In this document: positions 1-5,695 of the stretch, piece after piece | How the letters are laid out: each line of letters starts with the position of its first letter | Position numbering within the stretch: position 1 is the stretch's first letter | Source of the DNA: Paracoccaceae bacterium | GTDB lineage: Bacteria > Pseudomonadota > Alphaproteobacteria > Rhodobacterales > Rhodobacteraceae | Direction: 5' to 3' | Assembly (NCBI GenBank): GCA_007131465.1 | Contig: SLQN01000191.1 | Coordinates: forward strand, 1-5,695 | Length of the DNA: 5,695 bases | Position numbers and translations under genes: made by a program | The notes under the pieces: model-generated | What the model saw: the letters and a program-made list of their open reading frames with translations, nothing else | What the model was told of the DNA's origin: nothing | Databases searched by the model: none

Positions 1-519
1 ATGCGCCGTGGCATTTTCCACCCTGACCATCAGATCGTCGGGCCGGGCCTTCGGCGGCAGGTTTGACACGGCGCGCGGACGCAGGCGGGCGGGGCGGATG
101 GCATCGGCTGCCCCCCGCGCCTCCTCGGCGACGTGCCGGGGCGCGGCCCCGAACCGGTCCGACAGTGCAAGGGCGCCGGTCTCGACCTGAAGGCTGGCCA
201 GACGGAGCGGCGCGGCCTGCGGCGCTGTCGGTATCACCGCGTTGCGATAGGCCGGGTTTGAATGCTCGACCGACGCCATCACAAGGCGGGCATGCTGTTC
301 GGGACCCAGGGTTGCGACCTCGACCCGTGATCCCATGCTGGGCAAGGCCACCAGAAGGCCCAGCGCAGAGATCGCTGAAAATGTCAGACGTTTCCGGGCG
401 ACGCGGGCCTTGCCTGACCGGGGCTGTGCCTGCAAGGTCCCGCCACAGGACGGGTGCGGGACAGCTTGCGCATGTCGGGCCGATGATGATTGCCCAAATA
501 TCATGTGTTCAAATAACAT
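1..519 (-). CDS. N-terminal part of an exported or membrane-anchored protein, unidentified (runs off left edge)
   Basis: This frame is open from 519 to the window edge (173 codons, no stop), so the 3' end is missing. Counting from the ATG at 519, residues about 41-60 form a basic stretch (ARKR) followed by a hydrophobic segment (LTFSAISALGLLVALP), as in a signal peptide or single membrane anchor. After it comes a low-complexity Ala/Arg/Pro-rich region ending in a linker of the kind LRPRAVSNLPPKARPDDL, common in secreted Rhodobacteraceae proteins. No catalytic domain is reached. The start is uncertain: ATG 519 and ATG 504 have no Shine-Dalgarno and lie in AT-rich, non-coding-looking sequence, while TTG 435 gives a more normal signal-peptide length but only a weak GGCGGGA upstream. 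A cell-wall hydrolase (SleB/Hydrolase_2 type) is possible, since such proteins carry similar N-terminal linkers. That is a guess and no hydrolase motif is visible. Confidence 0.62.
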   Translation of the reverse strand, partial: MLFEHMIFGQSSSARHAQAVPHPSCGGTLQAQPRSGKARVARKRLTFSAISALGLLVALPSMGSRVEVATLGPEQHARLVMASVEHSNPAYRNAVIPTAPQAAPLRLASLQVETGALALSDRFGAAPRHVAEEARGAADAIRPARLRPRAVSNLPPKARPDDLMVRVENATAH

Positions 520-572
520 GAATACCAGCGCACCTGCCGCGATGCGCCCTGCCCCTGATGTCTTCCCCAAGT

Positions 573-626
573 TTCTGGCGAAAACGTTACCAGAACTTGA
601 ACAAAAGGTCCAGAAATGGGCCAGAA
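573..626. repeat. CCAGAA hexamer cluster with one inverted copy
   Basis: CCAGAA occurs at 590-595, 610-615 and 621-626, and its complement TTCTGG at 573-578. The direct copies start 20 and 11 bases apart, close to two turns and one turn of the helix. TTCTGG and the first CCAGAA form a 6-bp inverted repeat around an 11-base spacer. This could be an operator array or chance; the hexamer is short. Confidence 0.35.
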
Positions 627-635
627 TGCGCGGGT

Positions 636-654
636 CCGGTCACGGGCTGACCGG
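636..654 (-). terminator. Hairpin downstream of the PPDK-like gene, possible terminator
   Basis: CCGGTCA at 636-642 and TGACCGG at 648-654 are perfect inverted repeats with a 5-base loop (CGGGC). The hairpin lies 33 bases past the PPDK-like stop in the direction of transcription. No U-run follows directly. About 14 bases further on, a weak second stem (positions 607-622, one A-C mismatch on the minus-strand RNA) is followed by UUUUGUU. It could attenuate or end transcription, or protect the 3' end of the message. An intrinsic terminator of the usual kind is not proven. Confidence 0.38.
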
Positions 655-687
655 CCGTCCGCACCGAAAATCGCGTAAATTCAGCGT

Positions 688-3258
688 CTAACCCAATTCA
701 GAGATTACAAGCTGCGCCGCAGCCAGCCGCGCCACCGGCACGCGGAAGGGCGAACAGGACACATAATCAAACCCCAGATCGCGACAAAACCGAATCGAGT
801 CGGGATTGCCCCCATGTTCGCCACAGATGGAAAGCGTCAGCCCTTCGCGGGCCTTGCGGCCCCGCTGCGCCCCCAATGTCAGCAATTCGCCCACCCCGTC
901 CAGATCCAGCGTGTGGAACGGGTCTTCGGGAAACACCTCTTGCTGCACATAGGCCGACATGAAGCGCCCGGCATCATCGCGCGACAGGCCATAGGTCATC
1001 TGGGTCAGGTCATTGGTCCCGAAGGACAGAAAGGACGCATGGAGCGCAATGTCTCCTGCCCGCAACGCAGCGCGCGGCGTTTCGACCATGACGCCGATCC
1101 GGTAGTCGAACTCCGCAGCCATCCGCGACCGCACTGTTGCCGCCATCGCGTCAATCCGCAAGGTTACCAGTTCGACCTCGCGCATGGCCGAGACCAGCGG
1201 GATCATGATTTCCGGGATGACTGGCGTTGCGCGCCGCGACAATTCGACCGTCGCCTCGAAGATCGCGCGGACCTGCATGTCGTAGATTTCAGGGATGGTG
1301 ATGCCCAGACGCACCCCGCGCATGCCCAGCATCGGGTTGAATTCCGACAGCGCCTCGGCGCGGCGGGTGATTTCGGACAGGGGTTTGTTCAGCGCATCGG
1401 CCAGAAAGCGCAACCCATCCTTGGAATGCGGCAGGAATTCATGCAGGGGCGGATCGAACAAGCGGATGCAGACAGGCTGGCCCTGCATGATCTCGAACAA
1501 TTCGATGAAATCATTGCGCTGCATCGGCAACAGACGCCCCAGCGCATCCGAACGGTCCTCTGCGGTATCGGCGAAGATCATCTCGCGCATTAGCGTCAGG
1601 CGGTCATCCTCGAAGAACATGTGTTCGGTCCGGCACAGGCCGATGCCCTGCGCCTTGAATTCACGCGCAATGCGCGCATCCGCCGGCGTGTCGGCATTCG
1701 CACGGATGCCGATATCGCGCCGCGCGTCGGCCCAGTCCAGAAGCGTGACGAAACGGTCATCAAGCGCAGGTTCCAGGAGAGGCACATCGCCGGTCAGCAC
1801 AAGCCCGTTCGTGCCGTCCACTGTCAGCATGTCGCCTTCCGACAGGTTCTGCGTGCCGGCGCGCACGGTCTTGCGCCGCTCGTCGATCTGCATGGCCGAG
1901 GCCCCCACGACACAGGGCACGCCCAGCCCGCGCCCGATCACGGCGGCGTGGCTGGTCATGCCGCCGCGTTCGGTGATCACGGCCTGCGCGACATGCATGC
2001 CGCGGATATCCTCGGGCGTGGTTTCGCGGCGCACAAGGATGCAGGGCTCATCGCGTGATGCGCAGGCCTGCGCGGCGGAGGAACTGAACACGATCCGCCC
2101 GCGCGCTGCCCCCGGACTGGCCGCGATGCCGCGCACGAACACGTCCTTGCGCGCCTTCGGGTCAACCTGACGGTGCAGCAATTCGCTCAGCGCCGCGGGC
2201 GCGATCCGCATCAGCGCCTCGTCGCGCTCGATGATGCCGGCATCCGCAAGATCCACGGCAACCCGCACCGAGGCGCGCGACGAGCGCTGCACGGTCACGG
2301 CATCCAGCACCCAGAGCTTGCCGTTATCAAGGGTGAATTCGATCTCCATCTCCTCGCGCAGGCGCTTGCGCGCGAATTCGCCGTGGCGCAGCAATTCGGC
2401 AAAGGCTTCTGGGCAGCGCTCTTCCAACGACGAACCCCGCTTGTCGCGCGTCAGATAAAGAACATCCTTTCCTTCGCGCATCGCCTCAAGACCATGCAAC
2501 CCACGCGACTTGAACCGCCCGGTCACCTGGGGCGCGCCTGTTTCGGCATCTATGAACCGGATCAGCCCAGCGCCACTTTCGCCTGCGCCCACGCCGCCTG
2601 CCATGGCCTGCACGACCAGCCCCAGCCCGGCCTCTGCCGGTGCGCCCTTGGCCTGCCGCAACAGCCGCGCCGAGGTCCCTTCCCAGGCCCGCGCCATGGA
2701 ACGCAACACATCGGCAAGCTGTTGTGCGGGCGATTGGGGGAACGGCTCTTCCATCTCCATCTCGTAATCACGCAGCGCCGCCTGCAGCGCGGGCAGGCAA
2801 GGCTCCTGCGCGTCGAACATGTCGGGGTCCAGATGCGCGACATGGGCCGCATAGGATTGCACGAAGCGCAAATACATCTCGGTCGCCACCGGCTCGCCGT
2901 AAGCAGCGGCAATCTCGGCGTGTTTCTCGTCATTCATGCCGATGTTGAGGATCGCCGCAGGCCCGCCCCATTCCGGATGTTCAGCAGACGGGCGCACCGA
3001 CATAAGCTGGCCCTGGGGGAAATGCGCCAGAAGATGGCGCAGGTTCATCTGAGCGCCGGTCGCAATTTCACGCACCACGGCGAAGGACAGGCCAATCGTC
3101 AGCGGCACAGGCATGTCAAGCCGCACCAGGCGCTGCAGGCATTTCGCGCGCCAGCCATGAGTCTGTCGCTTGATCGGGGCCGACCCGGTGATCTGGGCGT
3201 AATCGGTAAGGGTCAGGTATCTGGGCATCGGACATACTTTCTGGCTGCGCTGCAGCAT
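688..3258 (-). CDS. Pyruvate phosphate dikinase-like protein with a degenerate ATP-grasp domain
   Basis: The 856-residue protein is near the usual length of bacterial PPDK (about 870-890). PPDK normally makes PEP, AMP and PPi from pyruvate, ATP and phosphate through a phosphohistidine. Domains in order are an N-terminal ATP-grasp-like domain (about 30-350), the swivelling PEP-utiliser domain (about 370-490) with RGGMTSHAAV carrying the phosphorylatable His437, and a C-terminal PEP/pyruvate barrel (about 500-856). The barrel keeps GLCRTEHMFF (R543), RLFDPPLHEFLP (R599), VMVETPRAAL (E726), SFGTNDLTQM (N749, D750) and ICGEHGG with the acid/base Cys812, and ends in VSCSPFRVPVARLAAAQ. The ATP-grasp half has diverged: GGKG reads GWRA (R37 for the Lys), TRNPSTGE reads RFIDAETG, and LQTR reads LDAV. 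Synthesis of PEP from ATP is therefore doubtful, while the PEP/His half-reaction looks feasible. Neither ATG 3258 nor the in-frame ATG 3228 has a strong Shine-Dalgarno; 3228 (AGAAAG eight bases upstream) may be the real start. The gene begins 42 bp after the stop of the pseudoprotease gene. The name ppdK is used for such proteins but implies an activity I doubt. Confidence 0.9.
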   Translation of the reverse strand: MLQRSQKVCPMPRYLTLTDYAQITGSAPIKRQTHGWRAKCLQRLVRLDMPVPLTIGLSFAVVREIATGAQMNLRHLLAHFPQGQLMSVRPSAEHPEWGGPAAILNIGMNDEKHAEIAAAYGEPVATEMYLRFVQSYAAHVAHLDPDMFDAQEPCLPALQAALRDYEMEMEEPFPQSPAQQLADVLRSMARAWEGTSARLLRQAKGAPAEAGLGLVVQAMAGGVGAGESGAGLIRFIDAETGAPQVTGRFKSRGLHGLEAMREGKDVLYLTRDKRGSSLEERCPEAFAELLRHGEFARKRLREEMEIEFTLDNGKLWVLDAVTVQRSSRASVRVAVDLADAGIIERDEALMRIAPAALSELLHRQVDPKARKDVFVRGIAASPGAARGRIVFSSSAAQACASRDEPCILVRRETTPEDIRGMHVAQAVITERGGMTSHAAVIGRGLGVPCVVGASAMQIDERRKTVRAGTQNLSEGDMLTVDGTNGLVLTGDVPLLEPALDDRFVTLLDWADARRDIGIRANADTPADARIAREFKAQGIGLCRTEHMFFEDDRLTLMREMIFADTAEDRSDALGRLLPMQRNDFIELFEIMQGQPVCIRLFDPPLHEFLPHSKDGLRFLADALNKPLSEITRRAEALSEFNPMLGMRGVRLGITIPEIYDMQVRAIFEATVELSRRATPVIPEIMIPLVSAMREVELVTLRIDAMAATVRSRMAAEFDYRIGVMVETPRAALRAGDIALHASFLSFGTNDLTQMTYGLSRDDAGRFMSAYVQQEVFPEDPFHTLDLDGVGELLTLGAQRGRKAREGLTLSICGEHGGNPDSIRFCRDLGFDYVSCSPFRVPVARLAAAQLVISELG

Positions 3259-3300
3259 AGCCCGATGCGCCGGAAACTCAAGAAGACGTTACTGCGCCGC

Positions 3301-5076
3301 TCAGTTCCAGCACGACACCAGAACTGTCAGATCCCCGCTGATACGCGTCATCACCTCGGGCGGGACACTGACATCCTCGCGCAACGTCCCGCTGGAAATG
3401 TTGTTGCTTCGCAGGAAGGCCGTGATCACTTCGGCCGGGACCGCGAAATTCACGTCGTCGGGCAGGACACGATTTTCCTGCGACGGCTGGCCCGCAAGCA
3501 GCCCGATCACTGCCCCGTTCGACCCGAAAACCGGGCCGCCCAGATCGCCCTGCCGGATTTCGGCGCTCAACCGGAAGCGGTCATCCTCGCCATTCAGCCC
3601 GCGCATATCCTCGATCCGCCCGAAGGTCAGCACAGGACGGGTCATCGCATCCTCGAAGGAAAACCCGGCGATGGTTACCTCGGCACCAAGCGTGGCGAAC
3701 CGCTCCTGAAACTGCGCGAAGGCAAGCGGCACGAGAGGGGTTTCCGGTTGCAGCACCGCCAGTCCCAACGCATCGTCGCGCGCCACGACCCGCGCGGTAT
3801 AAGCCTCGTCGATCGTGACACGATCACACTGGGCGACGGCTGCCGCCGTGGTCAGCACGGTTCCTGTCGCATCCACATAGAAGCCCGAGCGGGAAAATTC
3901 CGGCCGCCGGACTGCAAGCCCGGCCAGAAGTGCGCCGCGCTGGACCGTGCTGGCCTGCCCGGCCCCTTCAGGCAAGACACCGTCAATCGTGGAAAAGCTG
4001 GCTTCCATCATCGGCAACACGCGTTCCATCTGCGCGTCTCGGTCCGGGGTCCAGACCAGTGTGAAGCCCTTCACCGCCCCGTTGCGAAACTGGGCGATGG
4101 TGTGCGAACGCAGATCGGCATTCTGCCCGGTCAGCACAAAACTGTTCTGCTGGCGTTCGCGCCGCCCTTCAAGGGGCACGATTTCCAGCGTCTGCATGAT
4201 TTCATAGAGGCCGAACAATGTGGCCTGCGTGCCGGGCTGGCTGATCAGCAGGACCTGAACCCCGCTGTCATTGCGTTCCGTGAACCTGGCGAAGGGGGCT
4301 TCGTGACGGTCAAACTGCACCATCGCCAGCGGCAGGTCGATGCTGATGCCTGCAAACTCGTCGCGGACGGTCTGCATGCCAAGGGCGGCGAGTTCGGACT
4401 GATAGGCCCCCAGCAGCGCCGCGCGCTGCCGCGTGGTCAGGACACCGGTGGTATCCACGCCCTGATCCTCTTGCCAGGCCTGCATCGCGCGGCGTGTGCC
4501 GGGGCCGAAAGCTGCATCGATCCCCAGCGTATAATACCCGAACCATTGAAGCGCGGTCTGGATTTCGGCGCGGTCATCGCGGGAGAGCGAACGCTCGGAC
4601 ACCTGCGCCTCGCGCAGGGTTTCCTCGGGTTCGGGTTCGGGCAGCGGGTCTGCGATGGCAATCTCGGGCGCATCAGGGATCTGCGCGTCGGAGTCCTCCG
4701 CAGACGGGGCCTGAAGCGCAGACGCGCTTCCATCGGTGGGGAAAAACTGCGCCAGATAATCCGCGCCATTGCTGACAAAGGCATCGGCGGGAATTACCCC
4801 TGCCGCGCGCAACTGTCGGCGCACCGAGAAGGCATCCCCTTCGGTCTCGAACGGTCCGATGCTCAATGCATACCAAGCGCTGGGAAGACGAAATCCGCTG
4901 ACATTGCCCACGCGCGCCTCAAGCAGATCTGCGCGTTGCAGTGCCTCATCCAGCGTGCGATGCGCCTCGATCTGCACCCAGCGCTGTTCCTGCGCGCGCG
5001 CGACATCTGAAAAAAGGATGGCTGCAATCGATACTGTCGCCGCCAGAACACCCAAGCGGCATGTCGTCATACTCAT
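3301..5076 (-). CDS. Secreted SPOR / peptidoglycan-binding / trypsin-like protein lacking the catalytic triad (pseudoprotease)
   Basis: The 591-residue protein starts at ATG 5076; the frame extends to a TTG at 5094, but only 5076 fits the Shine-Dalgarno. Residues 1-28 are a signal peptide ending VARA, with cleavage expected before QEQRW. Residues about 32-112 resemble a SPOR domain (WVQIEA at the start, WYALSIGPF in the middle), a fold known to bind denuded glycan strands. An acidic, Pro/Glu-rich linker (about 120-155) follows, then a PG_binding_1 domain (about 165-225; IQTALQWFGYYTLGIDAAFG, then GPGTRRAMQAWQ). Residues about 235-370 form a domain I cannot name. Residues about 380-560 follow the trypsin/HtrA pattern: SGFYVDATGTVLTTAAAV, DDALGLAVLQ, and GDLGGPVFGSNGAVIGLLAG. 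The positions expected for His, Asp and Ser hold A412, G438 and L512, so proteolysis is unlikely. Cys417 and Cys589 could form a disulfide. The protein probably acts in the periplasm as a wall-bound binding or scaffold protein. Databases would probably call homologues serine protease or trypsin-like peptidase domain protein. Confidence 0.88.
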   Translation of the reverse strand: MSMTTCRLGVLAATVSIAAILFSDVARAQEQRWVQIEAHRTLDEALQRADLLEARVGNVSGFRLPSAWYALSIGPFETEGDAFSVRRQLRAAGVIPADAFVSNGADYLAQFFPTDGSASALQAPSAEDSDAQIPDAPEIAIADPLPEPEPEETLREAQVSERSLSRDDRAEIQTALQWFGYYTLGIDAAFGPGTRRAMQAWQEDQGVDTTGVLTTRQRAALLGAYQSELAALGMQTVRDEFAGISIDLPLAMVQFDRHEAPFARFTERNDSGVQVLLISQPGTQATLFGLYEIMQTLEIVPLEGRRERQQNSFVLTGQNADLRSHTIAQFRNGAVKGFTLVWTPDRDAQMERVLPMMEASFSTIDGVLPEGAGQASTVQRGALLAGLAVRRPEFSRSGFYVDATGTVLTTAAAVAQCDRVTIDEAYTARVVARDDALGLAVLQPETPLVPLAFAQFQERFATLGAEVTIAGFSFEDAMTRPVLTFGRIEDMRGLNGEDDRFRLSAEIRQGDLGGPVFGSNGAVIGLLAGQPSQENRVLPDDVNFAVPAEVITAFLRSNNISSGTLREDVSVPPEVMTRISGDLTVLVSCWN

Positions 5077-5084
5077 TCCCGTCA

Positions 5085-5091
5085 CCCTTCC
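5085..5091 (-). promoter_or_regulatory. Ribosome binding site that sets the pseudoprotease start
   Basis: The minus strand reads GGAAGGG here, eight bases before ATG 5076. The upstream TTG at 5094 would place this site inside the coding region, so 5076 is preferred. A third ATG at 5070 is also possible, with GGGA as its site, and would shorten the protein by two residues. Confidence 0.65.
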
Positions 5092-5117
5092 CAAATCCCA
5101 TTGCGCGCCAAGACCAT

Positions 5118-5135
5118 AACCCGCGATATCGGGTT
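5118..5135. promoter_or_regulatory. Palindrome in the divergent promoter region, possible operator
   Basis: AACCCG (5118-5123) and CGGGTT (5130-5135) are perfect inverted repeats around a 6-base spacer CGATAT. The site lies six bases upstream of the glyQ -35 element and about 42 bases upstream of the pseudoprotease start, a place where a dimeric regulator could affect both directions. I do not recognise the site as that of a known regulator. Confidence 0.4.
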
Positions 5136-5141
5136 TGTCCG

Positions 5142-5170
5142 TTGACCCTGTCCGGCAGCTTGCCTATTGA
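5142..5170 (+). promoter_or_regulatory. Sigma70-type promoter of glyQ
   Basis: The -35 element TTGACC (5142-5147) and the -10 element TATTGA (5165-5170) are separated by exactly 17 bases. Transcription would start near 5176-5179, giving a leader of roughly 35-38 bases. The leader is too short for a T-box or riboswitch, so none is proposed. Confidence 0.65.
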
Positions 5171-5202
5171 GGCGCAGCATTAAGAAATTCTGCGCACAAG
5201 AC

Positions 5203-5208
5203 AAGAGG
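5203..5208 (+). promoter_or_regulatory. Ribosome binding site of glyQ
   Basis: AAGAGG lies five bases before ATG 5214 and fixes that start, which is also where resemblance to GlyQ N-termini begins shortly downstream. Confidence 0.65.
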
Positions 5209-5213
5209 CGGCC

Positions 5214-5695
5214 ATGCGAGAGGGCACTGATTCTGCATCACAAAAGCCCCAGAGCTTTCAGGAAATCATCCTGCGGCTGCAAAACTATTGGGCCGCAAAG
5301 GGCTGCGCGATCCTGCAACCCTATGACATGGAGGTGGGCGCGGGCACGTTTCACCCCGCCACAACCCTGCGCGCACTCGGTCCCAGACCATGGGCTGCGG
5401 CCTATGTCCAGCCCTCGCGCCGCCCCACCGACGGGCGCTATGGCGAGAACCCCAACCGCCTGCAGCATTACTATCAGTTTCAGGTGATCATCAAACCCTC
5501 GCCCCCCGATCTTCAGGATCTGTATCTGGGAAGCCTGCGCGCCATCGGCATTGACGACGCGCTGCATGACATCCGCTTTGTCGAGGATGACTGGGAATCC
5601 CCAACGCTGGGGGCCTGGGGTCTGGGTTGGGAAGTCTGGTGCGACGGGATGGAAGTGTCGCAATTCACCTATTTCCAGCAGGTGGGCGGGCATGA
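5214..5695 (+). CDS. glyQ: Glycyl-tRNA synthetase alpha subunit, N-terminal part (runs off right edge)
   Basis: The frame gives 160 complete codons plus two bases with no stop; a full GlyQ is about 300 residues, so roughly half is present. GlyQ is the catalytic-core subunit of the alpha2beta2 bacterial glycyl-tRNA synthetase (class II), which charges tRNA-Gly with glycine in the cytoplasm together with GlyS. The match to the family is direct: [17 protein letters not shown] near the N-terminus, [40 protein letters not shown] followed by [37 protein letters not shown], and [16 protein letters not shown] at the window edge. The first dozen residues ([12 protein letters not shown]) are a short polar extension before the conserved region. 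The gene is transcribed divergently from the pseudoprotease gene from its own promoter. glyS would be expected downstream, outside the window. Confidence 0.97.
   Translation, partial: MREGTDSASQKPQSFQEIILRLQNYWAAKGCAILQPYDMEVGAGTFHPATTLRALGPRPWAAAYVQPSRRPTDGRYGENPNRLQHYYQFQVIIKPSPPDLQDLYLGSLRAIGIDDALHDIRFVEDDWESPTLGAWGLGWEVWCDGMEVSQFTYFQQVGGH

Larger units (their letters stand above)
520..687. other. Intergenic region between the PPDK-like gene and the exported-protein gene
   Basis: I see no convincing gene in these 168 bases. The part nearest the PPDK-like stop holds a hairpin (636-654). The middle holds three CCAGAA copies and one inverted TTCTGG. The AT-rich stretch at about 485-530, with runs such as TATTCATGTTATTT on the minus strand, is the likeliest place for a promoter of the downstream exported-protein gene, although I could not match a clear -35/-10 pair there. 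Confidence 0.5.

Noticed and set aside
63..691. Plus-strand open frames over the left end and intergenic region
   Set aside because: They are Arg/Pro/Gly-rich without motifs and oppose a minus-strand frame that has a good signal-sequence pattern; no ribosome binding site supports them.
814..2170. Several plus-strand open frames within the PPDK-like gene
   Set aside because: They overlap the conserved PEP-binding barrel coding sequence on the other strand, have no recognisable domains and show biased Arg/Ser/His content typical of shadow frames.
3259..3300. A separate promoter for the PPDK-like gene in the 42-bp gap
   Set aside because: A TTGAGT with 17-base spacing leads only to ATGCTG, a poor -10 overlapping the first codons. 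I do not consider it supported; read-through from the pseudoprotease gene is simpler.
2173..5010. A 945-codon open frame on the plus strand, antisense to both the PPDK-like and pseudoprotease genes
   Set aside because: It spans two unrelated minus-strand genes and their intergenic gap. Its translation is rich in His, Arg, Gln and Gly without any family motif, as expected for the reverse of GC-rich coding sequence. The minus-strand frames carry clear family motifs throughout.
5077..5094. An extended pseudoprotease start at TTG 5094
   Set aside because: The extension would contain the GGAAGGG ribosome binding site of ATG 5076, and TTG 5094 has no good site of its own.
5238..5693. A 151-codon minus-strand frame over the glyQ region
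   Set aside because: The plus-strand frame in the same place is unmistakably GlyQ.
1..5695. Insertion sequence, prophage, attachment site, CRISPR array or tRNA
   Set aside because: No terminal inverted repeats with a transposase, no spaced identical repeats and no tRNA-like cloverleaf were seen. The content looks like core chromosome.

Overview
The window is GC-rich (low to mid 60s percent by eye) and looks like chromosomal DNA from an alphaproteobacterium of the Rhodobacteraceae/Roseobacter type. The grounds are the codon use, the GlyQ sequence, and the style of the exported proteins, with SPOR plus peptidoglycan-binding domains and RPxxRPxxL-type linkers. The placement is by recognition and was not searched. 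I see no mobile element, CRISPR array, tRNA or rRNA.

Layout from left to right: (1) positions 1-519, minus strand, hold the N-terminal part of an exported or membrane-anchored protein that runs off the left edge; I could not identify it. (2) Positions 520-687 are intergenic, with a perfect 7-bp-stem hairpin just past the stop of the next gene and a small cluster of CCAGAA hexamers. (3) Positions 688-3258, minus strand, encode a pyruvate phosphate dikinase (PPDK) homologue. The phosphohistidine domain and PEP/pyruvate barrel look intact, but the ATP-grasp domain has lost several nucleotide-handling residues. (4) Positions 3301-5076, minus strand, encode a secreted protein with a signal peptide, a SPOR domain, a PG_binding_1 domain, an unassigned domain and a trypsin/HtrA-like domain in which all three catalytic residues appear replaced. 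(5) Positions 5077-5213 are a divergent intergenic region with a good sigma70-type promoter for glyQ and an 18-bp palindrome. (6) Position 5214 to the right edge, plus strand, is the start of glyQ (glycyl-tRNA synthetase alpha chain), cut by the window end.

The three minus-strand genes read in one direction, pseudoprotease then PPDK-like then exported protein, with gaps of 42 and about 168 bp. The first two could be one transcript; a separate promoter for the third is possible. The most interesting point is that two neighbouring genes both encode apparently full-length proteins that have lost specific active-site residues. One is a periplasmic, wall-binding pseudoprotease. The other is a cytoplasmic PPDK that probably cannot use ATP in the normal way but may still exchange phosphate with PEP. 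Neither looks like a decaying pseudogene, because the frames are open over their whole length and conserved blocks persist. A functional link between them is only inferred.
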